From the NCBI RefSeq assembly GCF_029846175.1, contig NZ_JARWAC010000025.1, positions 107,313 to 171,312 on the forward strand: DNA of 64,000 nucleotides, written 5' to 3'. The stretch's first letter is position 1, and each line of letters begins with the position of its first letter. The DNA is from Sphaerisporangium sp. TRM90804. Lineage in GTDB: Bacteria; Actinomycetota; Actinomycetes; Streptosporangiales; Streptosporangiaceae. Shown here one piece after another: positions 44,759-54,186 of this stretch. The notes under the pieces are model-generated. The model worked only from the letters and a program-made list of their open reading frames with translations. It ran no database searches and had not been told where the DNA came from. A program made the translations under genes and the position numbers.

Positions 44759-44942
44759 CCGCCTGCACCCCTCCGTGGCGCCGAAAGTCACGTTGGGGAG
44801 GTTTCCCCGAACAAACAGGGCTAACCGCAAAATCACGCTGTTGTTATTTAGTGTTGGTCAGACTCTTGCGTTCGAGTCGGTCCAAAGTTCTTTTTGTGAT
44901 GACTTGCGAAAGCTTGGCAGCGGGCCTCGCGCGCCCCGCCCG
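44759..44942. other. A/T-richer spacer between purS and the RsbW-like gene
   Basis: 184 bases with no gene, distinctly A/T-rich around 44820-44900 for this genome. Minus-strand sequence contains CTAAATAAC and GTTTGTTCGGGGAAAC; a promoter for the ATPase gene is likely, but I cannot define it. Confidence 0.4.
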
Positions 44943-45185
44943 TCACTCGACGCGCACGGAGTAGTCCTCGATCACCGTGTTGGCCAGAAGGGTCTCGGCC
45001 ATCTTGCGGACGTCTTCGAGCGCGGCCTCGTCGGCCGGCCCCTCGATCTCGACCTCGAACCGCTTGCCCTGCCGCACCTCGGCGACACCCGAGAAGCCCA
45101 GCCGGGGGAGCGCCCTGGCGATCGCCTGGCCCTGCGGATCGAGGATCTCCGGCTTGAGCATGACGTCGACGATGACGCGTGCCAC
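44943..45185 (-). CDS. purS: Phosphoribosylformylglycinamidine synthase subunit PurS
   Basis: An 80-residue PurS, the small dimeric subunit that joins PurQ to PurL: ARVIVDVMLKPEILDPQGQAIARALPRLGFSGVAEVRQGKRFEVEI is the family signature. Length and position at the head of the purS-purQ-purL direction are normal apart from the inserted ATPase gene. Confidence 0.96.
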   Translation of the reverse strand: MARVIVDVMLKPEILDPQGQAIARALPRLGFSGVAEVRQGKRFEVEIEGPADEAALEDVRKMAETLLANTVIEDYSVRVE

Positions 45186-45363
45186 GTGTGTTTCCTCCCT
45201 GGTGGTCTGCCGTTCGGCGCGCCCAGCCTAACGGGAGGCAGGGGGGTGGAACAGCCGCAGGGGTGTGTGGCGGACGGCACCGGGAACGGGGGAGAGTGGA
45301 TCCGACAGGGTGGTCGGCCTTGCGCAGGGGCCTGTGACGTCTGCCACCATGTCCCCAAACGCG

Positions 45364-45389
45364 TTCGTACCACCACGAGACGGTACGAA
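45364..45389. promoter_or_regulatory. Hyphenated palindrome in the divergent purS / 2-oxoacid dehydrogenase region
   Basis: TTCGTACC (45364-45371) and GGTACGAA (45382-45389) are separated by 10 bases. The 26-base element lies 70 bp before the dehydrogenase start and about 180 bp before purS on the other strand. It looks like an operator for a dimeric regulator. Confidence 0.5.
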
Positions 45390-45459
45390 AGCGGTGGCTA
45401 TCCGGCCGGACGCGGATGGCGACCCCATCAGCACGGCCCTGAACGCACAGGAGCGGCAC

Positions 45460-46557
45460 GTGACAGTCGACGCCTCTCGTGGTGCCGAGGCACCTCCGGA
45501 GCTCGTACAACTGCTGACCCCCGAGGGGGAACGCGTCGAGCATCCCGCCTACGACATCGACCTGAGCCCGGAAGAGATCCGCGCGCTGTACCGCGACCTG
45601 GTCCTGGTGCGGCGCGTCGACATGGAGGCCGTGGCGCTGCAGCGGCAGGGCGAGCTGGGCATCTGGGCCTCGCTGCTCGGCCAGGAGGCCGCCCAGATCG
45701 GCTCCGGACGGGCTCTGACCGACGCCGACATGGCGTTCCCGACCTACCGCGAGCACGGCGTGGCCTGGTGCCGCGGCGTCGACCCGGTCAACCTGCTCGG
45801 GCTGTTCCGCGGGGTCAACCACGGAGGGTGGGACCCCGCCGACCACAACTTCCACCTGTACACGATCGTCATCGGCAGCCAGACCCTGCACGCCGTGGGC
45901 TACGCGATGGGCATCCAGCGCGACGGCGCCGACGCCGCCTCGATCGTCTACTTCGGCGACGGCGCCACCTCCCAGGGCGACGTGAACGAGGCGTTCATCT
46001 GGGCGTCGGTGTTCAACGCGCCGGTGGTGTTCTTCTGCCAGAACAACCAGTGGGCGATCTCCGAGCCGCTGGAGAAGCAGTCGAAGATCCCGCTGTACCG
46101 GCGGGCCAGCGGCTTCGGCTTCCCCGGCGTCCGTGTCGACGGCAACGACGTCTTCGCCTGCCTGGCCGTCACCCGCCAGGCGCTGAAGAACGCCCGCGAG
46201 GGCCAGGGCCCGACCCTGATCGAGGCGTTCACCTACCGCATGGGCGCCCACACCACCTCCGACGACCCGACGCGCTACCGTGTGGCGACCGAGCTGGAGG
46301 CGTGGAAGCTCAAGGACCCGATCGAGCGGGTCAAGGCGTACATGTTCAAGAGCCAGATCGGCGACCAGGACTTCTTCGACGCCGTCGACGCCGAGGCCGC
46401 GGACCTCGGGCGCGACGTGCGCAAACGGTGCCTGGAGATGCCCGACCCCGCACCGCTGGAGATCTTCGAGCACGTGTACGTCGAGCCGAACGCCATGCTC
46501 GCCGAGGAGCGCGACCAGTACGCCGCCTACCTCGCGACCTTCGAGGGAGGCGAGTGA
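45460..46557 (+). CDS. 2-oxoacid dehydrogenase E1 component, alpha subunit (pyruvate/branched-chain type)
   Basis: A 365-residue thiamine-diphosphate subunit. TPP/Mg motif: YFGDGATSQGDVNEAFIWASVFNAPVVFFCQNN (GDG to NN). The phosphorylation-loop region YRMGAHTTSDDPTRYR is present. Substrate could be pyruvate or branched-chain oxoacids; the sequence resembles the actinomycete alpha subunits annotated both as PdhA and BkdA. Valine dehydrogenase in the same region favours the branched-chain role (inference). GTG 45460 has AGGAG 6 nt upstream. The beta gene follows with TGATG overlap. Confidence 0.92.
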   Translation: MTVDASRGAEAPPELVQLLTPEGERVEHPAYDIDLSPEEIRALYRDLVLVRRVDMEAVALQRQGELGIWASLLGQEAAQIGSGRALTDADMAFPTYREHGVAWCRGVDPVNLLGLFRGVNHGGWDPADHNFHLYTIVIGSQTLHAVGYAMGIQRDGADAASIVYFGDGATSQGDVNEAFIWASVFNAPVVFFCQNNQWAISEPLEKQSKIPLYRRASGFGFPGVRVDGNDVFACLAVTRQALKNAREGQGPTLIEAFTYRMGAHTTSDDPTRYRVATELEAWKLKDPIERVKAYMFKSQIGDQDFFDAVDAEAADLGRDVRKRCLEMPDPAPLEIFEHVYVEPNAMLAEERDQYAAYLATFEGGE

Positions 46558-47531
46558 TGTCCACGCTGACCCTGGCGAAGGCGCTCAACGACGGCCTGCG
46601 GGCCGCCATGGAGGACGACCCCAAGGTCCTCATCATGGGTGAGGACGTCGGCAAGCTCGGCGGCGTGTTCCGCGTCACCGACGGCCTCTACAAGGACTTC
46701 GGCGACAGCCGGGTCATCGACACCCCGCTCGCCGAGTCGGGCATCATCGGCACCGCCATCGGGCTCGCCCTGCGCGGCTACCGGCCGGTCTGCGAGATCC
46801 AGTTCGACGGCTTCGTCTTCCCGGCCGCCGACCAGATCATCACCCAGCTCGCCAAGATGCCGCTGCGCTCGCTCGGCAAGCTCAGGCTCCCGGTGGTCGT
46901 CCGCATCCCCTGCGGCGGCGGCATCGGGGCCGTCGAGCACCACAGCGAGTCGCCCGAGGCGTACTTCACCCACACCGCCGGCCTGCGGGTCGTGGCCTGT
47001 TCCAACCCGGCCGACGCCTACCACATGATCCAGCAGGCCATCCGCTGCGAAGACCCGGTGATCTTCTTCGAGCCCAAGCGGCGCTACTGGGACAAGGCCG
47101 TGGTCGACAAGGCCGCCGAGGCCCTGCCCATGCACCGCGGCGTGGTCGCGCGCCCCGGCACCGACGTGACCGTGCTCGCCTACGGCCCGATGGTGAAGAC
47201 CTGCCTGGAGGCCGCCACCGCCGCGGCCGAGGAGGGCCGGTCGCTGGAGGTCGTCGACCTCAGGTCGCTGTCGCCGCTGGACACCGACCTCATCTTCGAG
47301 TCGGTCAGGAAGACCGGGCGGTGCGTCGTGGCGCACGAGGCGCCGGTCAACTCCGGGCTCGGCGCCGAGATCGCGGCCCGCGTCACCGAGGCGTGCTTCT
47401 ACAACCTGGAGGCGCCGGTGCTGCGGGCCGGCGGCTTCTCCACGCCCTATCCGCCGTCGCGGCTGGAGGACGACTACCTGCCCGATCTCGACCGCGTGCT
47501 CGACGCCGTCGACCGCACGTTCGCCTTCTAG
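46557..47531 (+). CDS. 2-oxoacid dehydrogenase E1 component, beta subunit
   Basis: A 324-residue transketolase-like beta subunit: LTLAKALNDGLRAAMEDDPKVLIMGEDVGKLGGVFRVTDGL, then PLAESGIIGTAIGLALRGYRPVCEIQFDGFVFPAADQI. It forms the alpha2-beta2 E1 that decarboxylates the oxoacid and transfers the acyl group to the lipoyl arm of E2. The start shares one base with the alpha stop; GGGAGG precedes it. Confidence 0.95.
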   Translation: MSTLTLAKALNDGLRAAMEDDPKVLIMGEDVGKLGGVFRVTDGLYKDFGDSRVIDTPLAESGIIGTAIGLALRGYRPVCEIQFDGFVFPAADQIITQLAKMPLRSLGKLRLPVVVRIPCGGGIGAVEHHSESPEAYFTHTAGLRVVACSNPADAYHMIQQAIRCEDPVIFFEPKRRYWDKAVVDKAAEALPMHRGVVARPGTDVTVLAYGPMVKTCLEAATAAAEEGRSLEVVDLRSLSPLDTDLIFESVRKTGRCVVAHEAPVNSGLGAEIAARVTEACFYNLEAPVLRAGGFSTPYPPSRLEDDYLPDLDRVLDAVDRTFAF

Positions 47532-47539
47532 GAGGGGTA

Positions 47540-48892
47540 GTGCTTCGAGAGTTCAAACTCCCCGACGTCGGCGAGGGCCTCACCGAGGCCGAGATCGTCA
47601 AGTGGCACGTGGCCGCGGGCGACAAGGTGGAGATCAACCAGACGATCGTCGAGATCGAGACGGCCAAGGCCGTGGTCGAGCTGCCATGCCCGTTCGAGGG
47701 GGTGGTGAGCGCGCTGATGGCCGCCGAGGGCGAGACCGTCGACGTCGGCCTGCCGATCATCTCCGTGGACACCGGCGAGGGCGCGGGCACCACCAGGGAG
47801 ACCGCCCTGGCCGACGACATGGTGCCCACGCTGCCGGCCGAGGCCGCCGGGCCGCCGGCCCGCCAGCCGGTCCTGGTGGGCTACGGCGTCAAGCAGGGCC
47901 CCACCACCCGCCGCACGCGCAAGGCCGCCGGGCCCGCGGACGCCGCCGCGTCCCTGAGGGCGGCCCCCGAGCCCGCCCCGGAGCCGGAACCCGCCCCCGC
48001 CGCCCCGCCGTCCCGTCCGGCCGGTGTGGCGGTGCTGGCCAAGCCTCCGGTGCGCAAGCTGGCCAAGGACCTCGGCGTCGACCTCGCGGGCCTCACCGGC
48101 ACCGGCCCGGGCGGGTCGATCACCCGCGACGACGTGCACGCCGCCGCCCGTCCCGGCGCGGCGGCGCCGGCCGTCACGCCCGGCGTGGCCGCAGGCGAGC
48201 GGGAGGAGCGCGTCCCGGTCAAGGGCGTGCGGAAGGCGACGGCCGCCGCCATGGTGTCCTCGGCCTTCACCGCACCGCACGTCACCGAGTTCCTGCAGGT
48301 GGACGTCACAGCGACCATGGACGCCGTGCGGCGGCTGCGGGAGCTGCCCGACTTCGCCGAGGTGAAGGTGTCGCCGCTGCTGCTGGTGGCCAAGGCGCTG
48401 CTGACGGCGGTCAGGCGCTACCCCATGATCAACTCGACGTGGGCCGGCGACGAGATCGTGGTGAAGCGCTACGTCAACCTCGGCATCGCCGCCGCGACCC
48501 AGCGCGGCCTGGTCGTGCCCAACGTCAAGGAGGCGCAGGCGCTCACGCTGCCCGAGCTGGCCCGGGCGCTCGGCGAGCTGACCGAGAAGGCGCGGTCTGG
48601 CCGCGTGCAGCCGGCCGACATGGCCGGCGGCACGATCACGATCACCAACGTCGGCGTCTTCGGCGTCGACGCCGGCACGCCGATCCTCAACCCCGGCGAG
48701 GCGGCGATCCTGGCCGTCGGCCAGATCCGCGACCTCCCCTGGGTCGTCGACGGCCAGATCGTCGCGCGCAAGGTGACCACGCTCGCCCTGTCGTTCGACC
48801 ACCGCGTCGTGGACGGCGAGCTCGGCTCCTACTTCCTGCGCGACCTCGGCGCCATGCTGGAGGACCCTCTGCGCATGCTCGCCTGGGGCTGA
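47540..48892 (+). CDS. 2-oxoacid dehydrogenase E2 component (dihydrolipoyl acyltransferase)
   Basis: A 450-residue E2 with one lipoyl domain (REFKLPDVGEGLTEAEIVKW; lipoyl-lysine in EIETAKAVVEL, residue about 42), an Ala/Pro linker, a peripheral-subunit-binding domain (VRKLAKDLGVDLAGLTGTGPGGSITRDDV) and the catalytic domain ending with SFDHRVVDGE (catalytic His). GTG 47540 has GGAGGGG. No E3 (lipoamide dehydrogenase) gene follows, so a shared E3 must be used. Confidence 0.94.
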   Translation: MLREFKLPDVGEGLTEAEIVKWHVAAGDKVEINQTIVEIETAKAVVELPCPFEGVVSALMAAEGETVDVGLPIISVDTGEGAGTTRETALADDMVPTLPAEAAGPPARQPVLVGYGVKQGPTTRRTRKAAGPADAAASLRAAPEPAPEPEPAPAAPPSRPAGVAVLAKPPVRKLAKDLGVDLAGLTGTGPGGSITRDDVHAAARPGAAAPAVTPGVAAGEREERVPVKGVRKATAAAMVSSAFTAPHVTEFLQVDVTATMDAVRRLRELPDFAEVKVSPLLLVAKALLTAVRRYPMINSTWAGDEIVVKRYVNLGIAAATQRGLVVPNVKEAQALTLPELARALGELTEKARSGRVQPADMAGGTITITNVGVFGVDAGTPILNPGEAAILAVGQIRDLPWVVDGQIVARKVTTLALSFDHRVVDGELGSYFLRDLGAMLEDPLRMLAWG

Positions 48893-48907
48893 GGCTCCCG
48901 CTCGCGC

Positions 48908-48941
48908 GGCCACCTCCCGCCCGTCGGGACGGGGGGTGGCC
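48908..48941 (+). terminator. Hairpin after the 2-oxoacid dehydrogenase operon
   Basis: GGCCACC (48908-48914) pairs with GGTGGCC (48935-48941); inner TCCCG/CGGGA pairs extend the stem. Confidence 0.55.
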
Positions 48942-48976
48942 CTACCCTTGCGGGGGATGGCAGCGAAGGAGAGACC

Positions 48977-49270
48977 ATGTTCCGGCACGTCGTGATGTTC
49001 AGGTTCAAAGAGGGGACCTCGGAGGAGCGCAAGGCCGAACTGGAGGCCCGGCTCAGGAAGCTGCCGGGCGAGATCTCGCAGATCCGGCGCTACGACATCG
49101 GGAACGACGCGGGCATCGCGCCGGGGAACCACGAGTTCGTGGTCGTCGCCGACTTCGACTCGGCCGACGACTACCTGGTGTACCGCGACCACCCGGTGCA
49201 CCAGGCCGTGATCGCGGAGGCCGTCGTCCCGATCGTGGCCGACCGGGTGGCCGTGCAGTACGTGTTCTAG
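48977..49270 (+). CDS. Dabb-family (stress-responsive alpha/beta barrel) protein
   Basis: A 97-residue Dabb domain: FRHVVMFRFKEGTSEERKAELEARLRKLPGEISQIRRYDIGND and FDSADDYLVYRDHPVHQAV. It forms a dimeric ferredoxin-like barrel; family members act as small stress proteins or ring cyclases. TACCCT near 48943 and GGAG before ATG give it its own promoter and ribosome-binding site. Confidence 0.9.
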   Translation: MFRHVVMFRFKEGTSEERKAELEARLRKLPGEISQIRRYDIGNDAGIAPGNHEFVVVADFDSADDYLVYRDHPVHQAVIAEAVVPIVADRVAVQYVF

Positions 49271-49280
49271 GCGGCCGGGG

Positions 49281-49508
49281 TCAGATGGTCGGGGGGCGGT
49301 TCTGCTCGTGCTCCATCAGCGTGGCCTCCGAGCTCGCCCGGGCGCGGTTGAGCAGGAAGAAGCTGGTCGTCAGGCCGATCGCGCCCGCCACCATGAAGAT
49401 CACACCGATGATGTCGATGTGCACGCTGTCGCCGAGCACGTCTGGATCGATGGCGAATCTGAGGATCGCCCCGACGGTCAGAAAGAAGATGCTGACCCCG
49501 ATGCCCAT
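49281..49508 (-). CDS. Small two-helix membrane protein, DUF6458 type
   Basis: A 75-residue protein with two hydrophobic segments: GIGVSIFFLTVGAILRFAI and HIDIIGVIFMVAGAIGLTTSFFLL, then a charged tail. It matches the small actinobacterial DUF6458 proteins. Function unknown. It converges on the Dabb gene with 10 bp between stops. Confidence 0.8.
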   Translation of the reverse strand: MGIGVSIFFLTVGAILRFAIDPDVLGDSVHIDIIGVIFMVAGAIGLTTSFFLLNRARASSEATLMEHEQNRPPTI

Positions 49509-49653
49509 CTAGACCTCCGGGACTCGATGTTCTGCGGGTAAAGAGCGCCTAGCGCGAGCGTAATACCCAACTCTCGCCGCGCACACCACCGATCGCGCCC
49601 CGCGCTTCCGCCGCCGCGCCGGCGGCGGGCCGCGCACGGGCCCCGGACACGGC

Positions 49654-49686
49654 GGTCGCCCGGTACGAGGCTCGTACCGGGCGGCC
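49654..49686 (-). terminator. Terminator of the acyl-CoA dehydrogenase gene
   Basis: A 15-base stem with one G/T wobble (49654-49668 with 49672-49686) and a GGC loop, 14 bases after the stop codon on the minus strand. Confidence 0.75.
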
Positions 49687-49700
49687 GATCGGGCGGGCGG

Positions 49701-51524
49701 TCAGAAGGCTTCTTCGGGGACCTCCATCAGGCTCAGGTCGGTGGCGGCGAGCGAACGGCGCTCGGCGGCCAGGCGGGGCAGGACGGTGTGCGCGAAGAAC
49801 GACGCGGCGGCCAGCTTGCCGGTGTAGAAGGCCTTGTCGCGGTCGGAGGCGCCGAGGGCGGCGAGCGCGACCTCCGCCTGCCGCAGCAGCAGCCAGCCGA
49901 TCACGAGGTCGCCGAGGGCGATCAGGAACCGGGTGGTGTTGAGGCCGACCTTGTAGACCTCACGCGGCTGCTCCACGGACGCGATCGCCCAGCCGGCCAG
50001 GGTGTCGGCCATCGCCTTGAGGTCGTCGGCGGCCTCGCCGAGCAGCTCGCGCTCCTGCTTGAGCCTGCCGTTGCCGGCCTCGGACCCGGCGAACTCCTTC
50101 ACCTCGGCGAGCAGCGCGCCCAGCGCGGCCCCCTGGTTGCGCAGGACCTTGCGGAAGAACAGGTCCTGGCCCTGGATCGCCGTGGTGCCCTCGTACAGCG
50201 AGTCGATCTTGGCGTCCCGGACGTACTGCTCGATCGGGTAGTCCTGCAGGTATCCCGAGCCGCCCAGCGTCTGCAGCGAACGGGAGAGCATCTCGTAGGA
50301 CCGCTCGGAACCCACGCCCTTGACCAGCGGGAGCAGCAGGTCGTTCATGGCCTCGGCCGCGATGTCGCGGACGCCCTCGTACTCGGCGAGCTGCACCGCG
50401 TCCTGGAAGGACGCCGTGTACAGCACCAGCGCCCGCATGCCCTCGGCGTACGCCTTCTGCAGCATGAGCTCGCGGCGCACGTCCGGGTGGTGGGTGATGG
50501 TGACGCGCGGGGCGCTCTTGTCGGCCATGCTCGCCATGTCGGCGCCCTGCACCCGCTCCTTGGCGAACGCCAGCGCGTTGAGGTAGCCGGTCGAGAGGGT
50601 GGCGATCGCCTTGGTGCCGACCATCATGCGGGCGTGCTCGATGACCATGAACATCTGCTTGATGCCCTCGTGCACGCCGCCGACCAGGGTGCCGACGGCC
50701 GGGTGCCGCTCGCCGAAGGTGAGCTCGCAGGTGGTGGAGACCTTGAGGCCCATCTTGTGCTCGACGCCGGTGACGTAGACGCCGTTGCGCTCGCCCAGCT
50801 CGCCGGTCTCCAGGTCCACGTGGTACTTCGGCACCAGGAACATCGACAGGCCCTTGGTGCCCGGCCCGGCGCCCTCGGGGCGGGCCAGCACCAGGTGGAA
50901 GATGTTGTCGCTGAGGTCGTGCTCGGCGCTGGTGATGAAGCGCTTCACGCCCTCGATGTGCCAGGTGCCGTCCGGCTGCGGGATCGCGCGGGCACGGCCG
51001 GCGCCGACGTCGGAGCCCGCGTCGGGCTCGGTGAGCACCATCGTGGCGCCCCACTGCCGCTCGATGGCCATCTCCGCGAAGCGCTTCTGCTCCTCGGTGC
51101 CGATGCGGTGCAGCACGTGGGAGAACGCCGGGCCGCTGGAGTACATCCAGATGGCCGGGTTGGCGCCCAGGATCATCTCGGCCGCCGCCCACGTGACGCT
51201 GCGCGGCAGGCCGGGCCCGCCGAGGTCCTCGGGCAGGTCGAGGTTGGTCCACCCGGCGTCACGGAACGTCTCGAAAGACTTGCGGAAACGCGGGGGCATC
51301 GTCACCGAGCCGGTGGCCGGGTCGAAGACCGGCGGGGTGCGGTCGCCCTCCTCGAATGAGTCGGCCAGCACACCGGTGGACAGGCGGTCGATCTCCTGCA
51401 GGATGCTGCGCACGGTGTCCTCGTCGACCTCGGCGAAGCGCCCCGTCCCAAGGATCCGCCTGCGCCCGAGCACTTCGAAGAGGTTGAACTCCAGGTCGCG
51501 GACGTTGCTCTTGTAGTGACCCAT
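49701..51524 (-). CDS. Acyl-CoA dehydrogenase, large (about 600-residue) type
   Basis: A 607-residue FAD acyl-CoA dehydrogenase with extra N- and C-terminal parts. N-terminal region [21 protein letters not shown]; flavin/substrate segment [40 protein letters not shown]; catalytic region near [27 protein letters not shown], which holds the Glu of YEGTT. It starts beta-oxidation of long or unusual acyl-CoAs. Start ATG 51524 ([19 protein letters not shown]) follows GAGGGG. Palindromes just upstream suggest a TetR-type control. Confidence 0.93.
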   Translation of the reverse strand: MGHYKSNVRDLEFNLFEVLGRRRILGTGRFAEVDEDTVRSILQEIDRLSTGVLADSFEEGDRTPPVFDPATGSVTMPPRFRKSFETFRDAGWTNLDLPEDLGGPGLPRSVTWAAAEMILGANPAIWMYSSGPAFSHVLHRIGTEEQKRFAEMAIERQWGATMVLTEPDAGSDVGAGRARAIPQPDGTWHIEGVKRFITSAEHDLSDNIFHLVLARPEGAGPGTKGLSMFLVPKYHVDLETGELGERNGVYVTGVEHKMGLKVSTTCELTFGERHPAVGTLVGGVHEGIKQMFMVIEHARMMVGTKAIATLSTGYLNALAFAKERVQGADMASMADKSAPRVTITHHPDVRRELMLQKAYAEGMRALVLYTASFQDAVQLAEYEGVRDIAAEAMNDLLLPLVKGVGSERSYEMLSRSLQTLGGSGYLQDYPIEQYVRDAKIDSLYEGTTAIQGQDLFFRKVLRNQGAALGALLAEVKEFAGSEAGNGRLKQERELLGEAADDLKAMADTLAGWAIASVEQPREVYKVGLNTTRFLIALGDLVIGWLLLRQAEVALAALGASDRDKAFYTGKLAAASFFAHTVLPRLAAERRSLAATDLSLMEVPEEAF

Positions 51525-51565
51525 GGCTGCGCGTCCCCTCGGCTCCAGCATGTGCGGCGAAAACG

Positions 51566-51605
51566 TACTCATCAGTAACCTTACCGCTAATGCTACCCGC
51601 GAGTA
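51566..51605 (-). promoter_or_regulatory. Two TACT/AGTA-type palindromes before the acyl-CoA dehydrogenase gene
   Basis: TACTCATCAGTA (51566-51577) and TACCCGCGAGTA (51594-51605; one mismatched pair), 28 bp apart centre to centre. Both fit a dimeric repressor site. The second one lies inside the last codons of the preceding membrane protein gene. Confidence 0.5.
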
Positions 51606-53011
51606 ACCCCTATAAAACCGGACGAACCCCCCGGGTGCCGACGGTTCCGGAGGTCGGTGGCCGCCAGCACGGCGGCCAGGCAGGCCACCGGGATCACCGG
51701 CAGCACGTAGCGATGATCGAAGTCCAGCACCGCGACCGGGCCCACCAGCAGGAACACCGCCACGCCCCACGGCAGCGCCGCCGAGCGCGGGCGAACCAGG
51801 GCCCCCAGCCCGCCGAGCAGCAGGATCGCCCCGATCAACGGGCCGCGCAGGTACGCCGGGTACTGGTAGGCCATCAGGAAGCCCGCGTGGGGATCGACCG
51901 AACGCAGAGCGCCCGCCGCCGGGTCGTACTCGGCCAGCACCTTGCCGACCAGCGGATAGTCAGGGGCCGTCCACTCTCCCCGCGCGAAGCCGAAGGCGGG
52001 GGTGACCCGCTCCGGATGGCGGACGGGCGTCCAGGGGAACGCGAGGGCGGTATCGCGCGCGACGTCGGCGAGGTAGTCCAGCGGCTGGGCCGCGATCGCG
52101 CGCAGGGCGAACGACCGGGCCAGGTCGTTGTTGCGGGCCCGGCCGCCGGGCAGCAGGTTGAGCGAGGCGCGGGGATCCCACACGTACTCCGACGCCGCGT
52201 CCTGGTGCGCCCCGTTCGGGCAGAGGGCCGCCTCCGCGAGCGGCGGGTCGACGACGGCGCAGTCGGCGAACGTCATGGTGCGCGCCCACAGCACGACCCC
52301 CTCCCCGCCCGTCAGGGTGAACCGTCCGTTGACCTGGGCGTTCCACCCGGCGTATGCGACCAGCGGCAGCGTGCCCGCGACCAGTAGAGCGGCCACCCGG
52401 CGCCGTCCGGCGCGGCGGCACAGCAGCCACAGCAGCGTGAGGGCCAGCAGGGGGAGGGCGATCGTGCGGGTCAGGGTCGCCGACGCCAGCAGCAGCCCCG
52501 CCGCGGCGCAGGCCCGGCCGGACGGCTCCGGCCGCCACAGCAGCGCCGTGAGGGCGGCCACCACCAGGAAGAGGAACAGCGTGTCGGACAGCACGCCGTG
52601 CTCCAGGCGCAGGAACGAGGCGTCGAAGAGCCCCGGCACGGCCGCCGCCACGGCAGCCCAGGCGGGCGCCCGCCTGCGGCGCAGCACGAGGTAGATCATG
52701 GCCCCGATCGCCAGGCCCATGGCGTGCTGCACCCCCGCCACCACCGCGACGCTGTGGAAGGGCCGCAGCAGCCAGAGAAGCACGGGGTATCCGCTCGGAT
52801 GGAACCCGAGCGACGGCCGAAGGTGGGAGGCCACGTCCAGGTAGCTGAACGAGTCGTACCAGTACAGGACGGCCGGGCGATATCCGAGCATCGTGACCAC
52901 CCGCAGGGCGGCGGCGAGGGCGAGGACGACCAGGAACGGGCGGTGGGCGCCTCGAAGGCCGCGGCTCCGCAGGAGGGCGGACGGGCGCATGGGGCGAAGG
53001 ACGGTGAGCAT
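51593..53011 (-). CDS. Polytopic membrane protein, GT-C glycosyltransferase-like
   Basis: A 472-residue protein with about ten to twelve hydrophobic helices. The first loop has [33 protein letters not shown], an acidic-loop layout reminiscent of PMT/ArnT-type GT-C glycosyltransferases that use polyprenyl-phosphate sugars. Later helices are Leu/Ala/Gly rich, then a loop with two cysteines. Start ATG 53011; GTG 53062 and ATG 52990 are possible. Acceptor unknown. Its stop overlaps regulatory sequence of the acyl-CoA dehydrogenase gene. Confidence 0.7.
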   Translation of the reverse strand: MLTVLRPMRPSALLRSRGLRGAHRPFLVVLALAAALRVVTMLGYRPAVLYWYDSFSYLDVASHLRPSLGFHPSGYPVLLWLLRPFHSVAVVAGVQHAMGLAIGAMIYLVLRRRRAPAWAAVAAAVPGLFDASFLRLEHGVLSDTLFLFLVVAALTALLWRPEPSGRACAAAGLLLASATLTRTIALPLLALTLLWLLCRRAGRRRVAALLVAGTLPLVAYAGWNAQVNGRFTLTGGEGVVLWARTMTFADCAVVDPPLAEAALCPNGAHQDAASEYVWDPRASLNLLPGGRARNNDLARSFALRAIAAQPLDYLADVARDTALAFPWTPVRHPERVTPAFGFARGEWTAPDYPLVGKVLAEYDPAAGALRSVDPHAGFLMAYQYPAYLRGPLIGAILLLGGLGALVRPRSAALPWGVAVFLLVGPVAVLDFDHRYVLPVIPVACLAAVLAATDLRNRRHPGGSSGFIGVTRG

Positions 53012-53080
53012 GACGGCCCCGATCCATGAGTGAGGGGTCTGTGACGTTCGGTGGCGGATCACATTCCGGGAGTGACCACG

Positions 53081-53117
53081 CGAAGGCGTGCGAGGGCGTG
53101 CGAGGGCGTGCGAGGGC
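53081..53117. repeat. Short 10-bp tandem repeat
   Basis: CGAAGGCGTG, CGAGGGCGTG, CGAGGGCGTG, then CGAGGGC: nearly four copies of one 10-base unit in a non-coding GC-rich spacer (53063-53283), which carries several other CGAGGGC words. Confidence 0.8.
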
Positions 53118-53283
53118 TGCTAGGGCCCACGGAGGCTGAGAGGGCGTCCCGGGCTGGGAGGGGGCGCGAGGACGCGTGAGGGCGCGCGAGGGCGGTCCGA
53201 GGCCGGCCCGGGTGTCAGGGGAGGTCGGTGCGGGCGGTCACCGGCCCGGCGCGGACGGCGGCGCCGGGCCGCGGCTCACCGGG

Positions 53284-54186
53284 TCAGGAGCGCGGCGCGC
53301 AGCCGGCGCCGACCGGCTCGGGGTCCGGGCCGGGGGCCGGATCGACCAGCAGGATCGCGCTGCCGGGCCCGCTGGTCACGCCGTCGCGCACGAACCACGA
53401 GTCAGGCGCCGCCGTGCCTACCCGGCCGGAGGACGCGAACGTGACCGCGCCGACCCCCCGGCCGCGAAGGGCACGGACCACCGTGGCGACGGTCTGGTTG
53501 ACGAACGGCACGCAGCGCAGCGGCTCGCCCGGCGCGGCCAGCGACTCGCGGCCCCGGTACACCTCGCCCGGGCGCGCCTCGCGTCCGAGGATGACGTGGG
53601 CTCTCCCGGTGAAGCGCACCGGGATCCTGAGCCCGATCCGGCAGCGGCCGGTCCGGGCGGCCGGCCGGCAGCGGCCGGAGATCGCCAGGGCGGTGATCTC
53701 GTCCGTCCCCGTCAGGATGTAGCCGACGAGGCTCGCGGCGACGGGCTCGGTGCTCAGCCGGATGTTCAGGTGGACGGCCCTGAGCTCCCGCTCGTAACGC
53801 TCGGGGGAGGCGAAGACGTCGGCCACCACGACGTGGTAGGTGTCCGCGACCCGCTTGATGTCCAGAGCGGAGGCCGTTCCCGGGCCGAGCACCGCCGTGG
53901 ACGGCAGGAGCCAGGTCGTCAGGACCATGACGAAGGCCAGCGGGGCCACGAGGCGCAGGCGCCTGAGCGGTGAGCCCGGAGGGCGCCGGGCGTTCGCCCA
54001 CCCGCGCCGGCCGTGTGACACGAGCCCCGCGATCCGGCGCCGGGCGGGCGCGGCGACGGGAGGAGCCTCCGGCTCGCGGGCCACGGTGTCGGTGATCTCC
54101 CGCAGCAGCTCCCGGGCGCCCGGTGTCATCCCCGGCCCGGGGCGGGGGGCGATCGAGGCGACCAGGCGGTCGAGGTCGGCGTTCAC
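53284..54186 (-). CDS. Membrane-anchored partner of ECF sigma factor (anti-sigma-like)
   Basis: A 300-residue protein: cytosolic N-terminus (MNADLDRLVASIAPRPGPG), one helix (LVAPLAFVMVLTTWLLPSTAV, about residues 80-100), then an extracytoplasmic domain with six cysteines or fewer. It overlaps the sigma gene (GTGA, 4 bp). Same design as the pair at 9.6-11.5 kb but no close sequence similarity. Probably inhibits the sigma factor at the membrane; function otherwise unknown. Confidence 0.72.
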   Translation of the reverse strand: MNADLDRLVASIAPRPGPGMTPGARELLREITDTVAREPEAPPVAAPARRRIAGLVSHGRRGWANARRPPGSPLRRLRLVAPLAFVMVLTTWLLPSTAVLGPGTASALDIKRVADTYHVVVADVFASPERYERELRAVHLNIRLSTEPVAASLVGYILTGTDEITALAISGRCRPAARTGRCRIGLRIPVRFTGRAHVILGREARPGEVYRGRESLAAPGEPLRCVPFVNQTVATVVRALRGRGVGAVTFASSGRVGTAAPDSWFVRDGVTSGPGSAILLVDPAPGPDPEPVGAGCAPRS

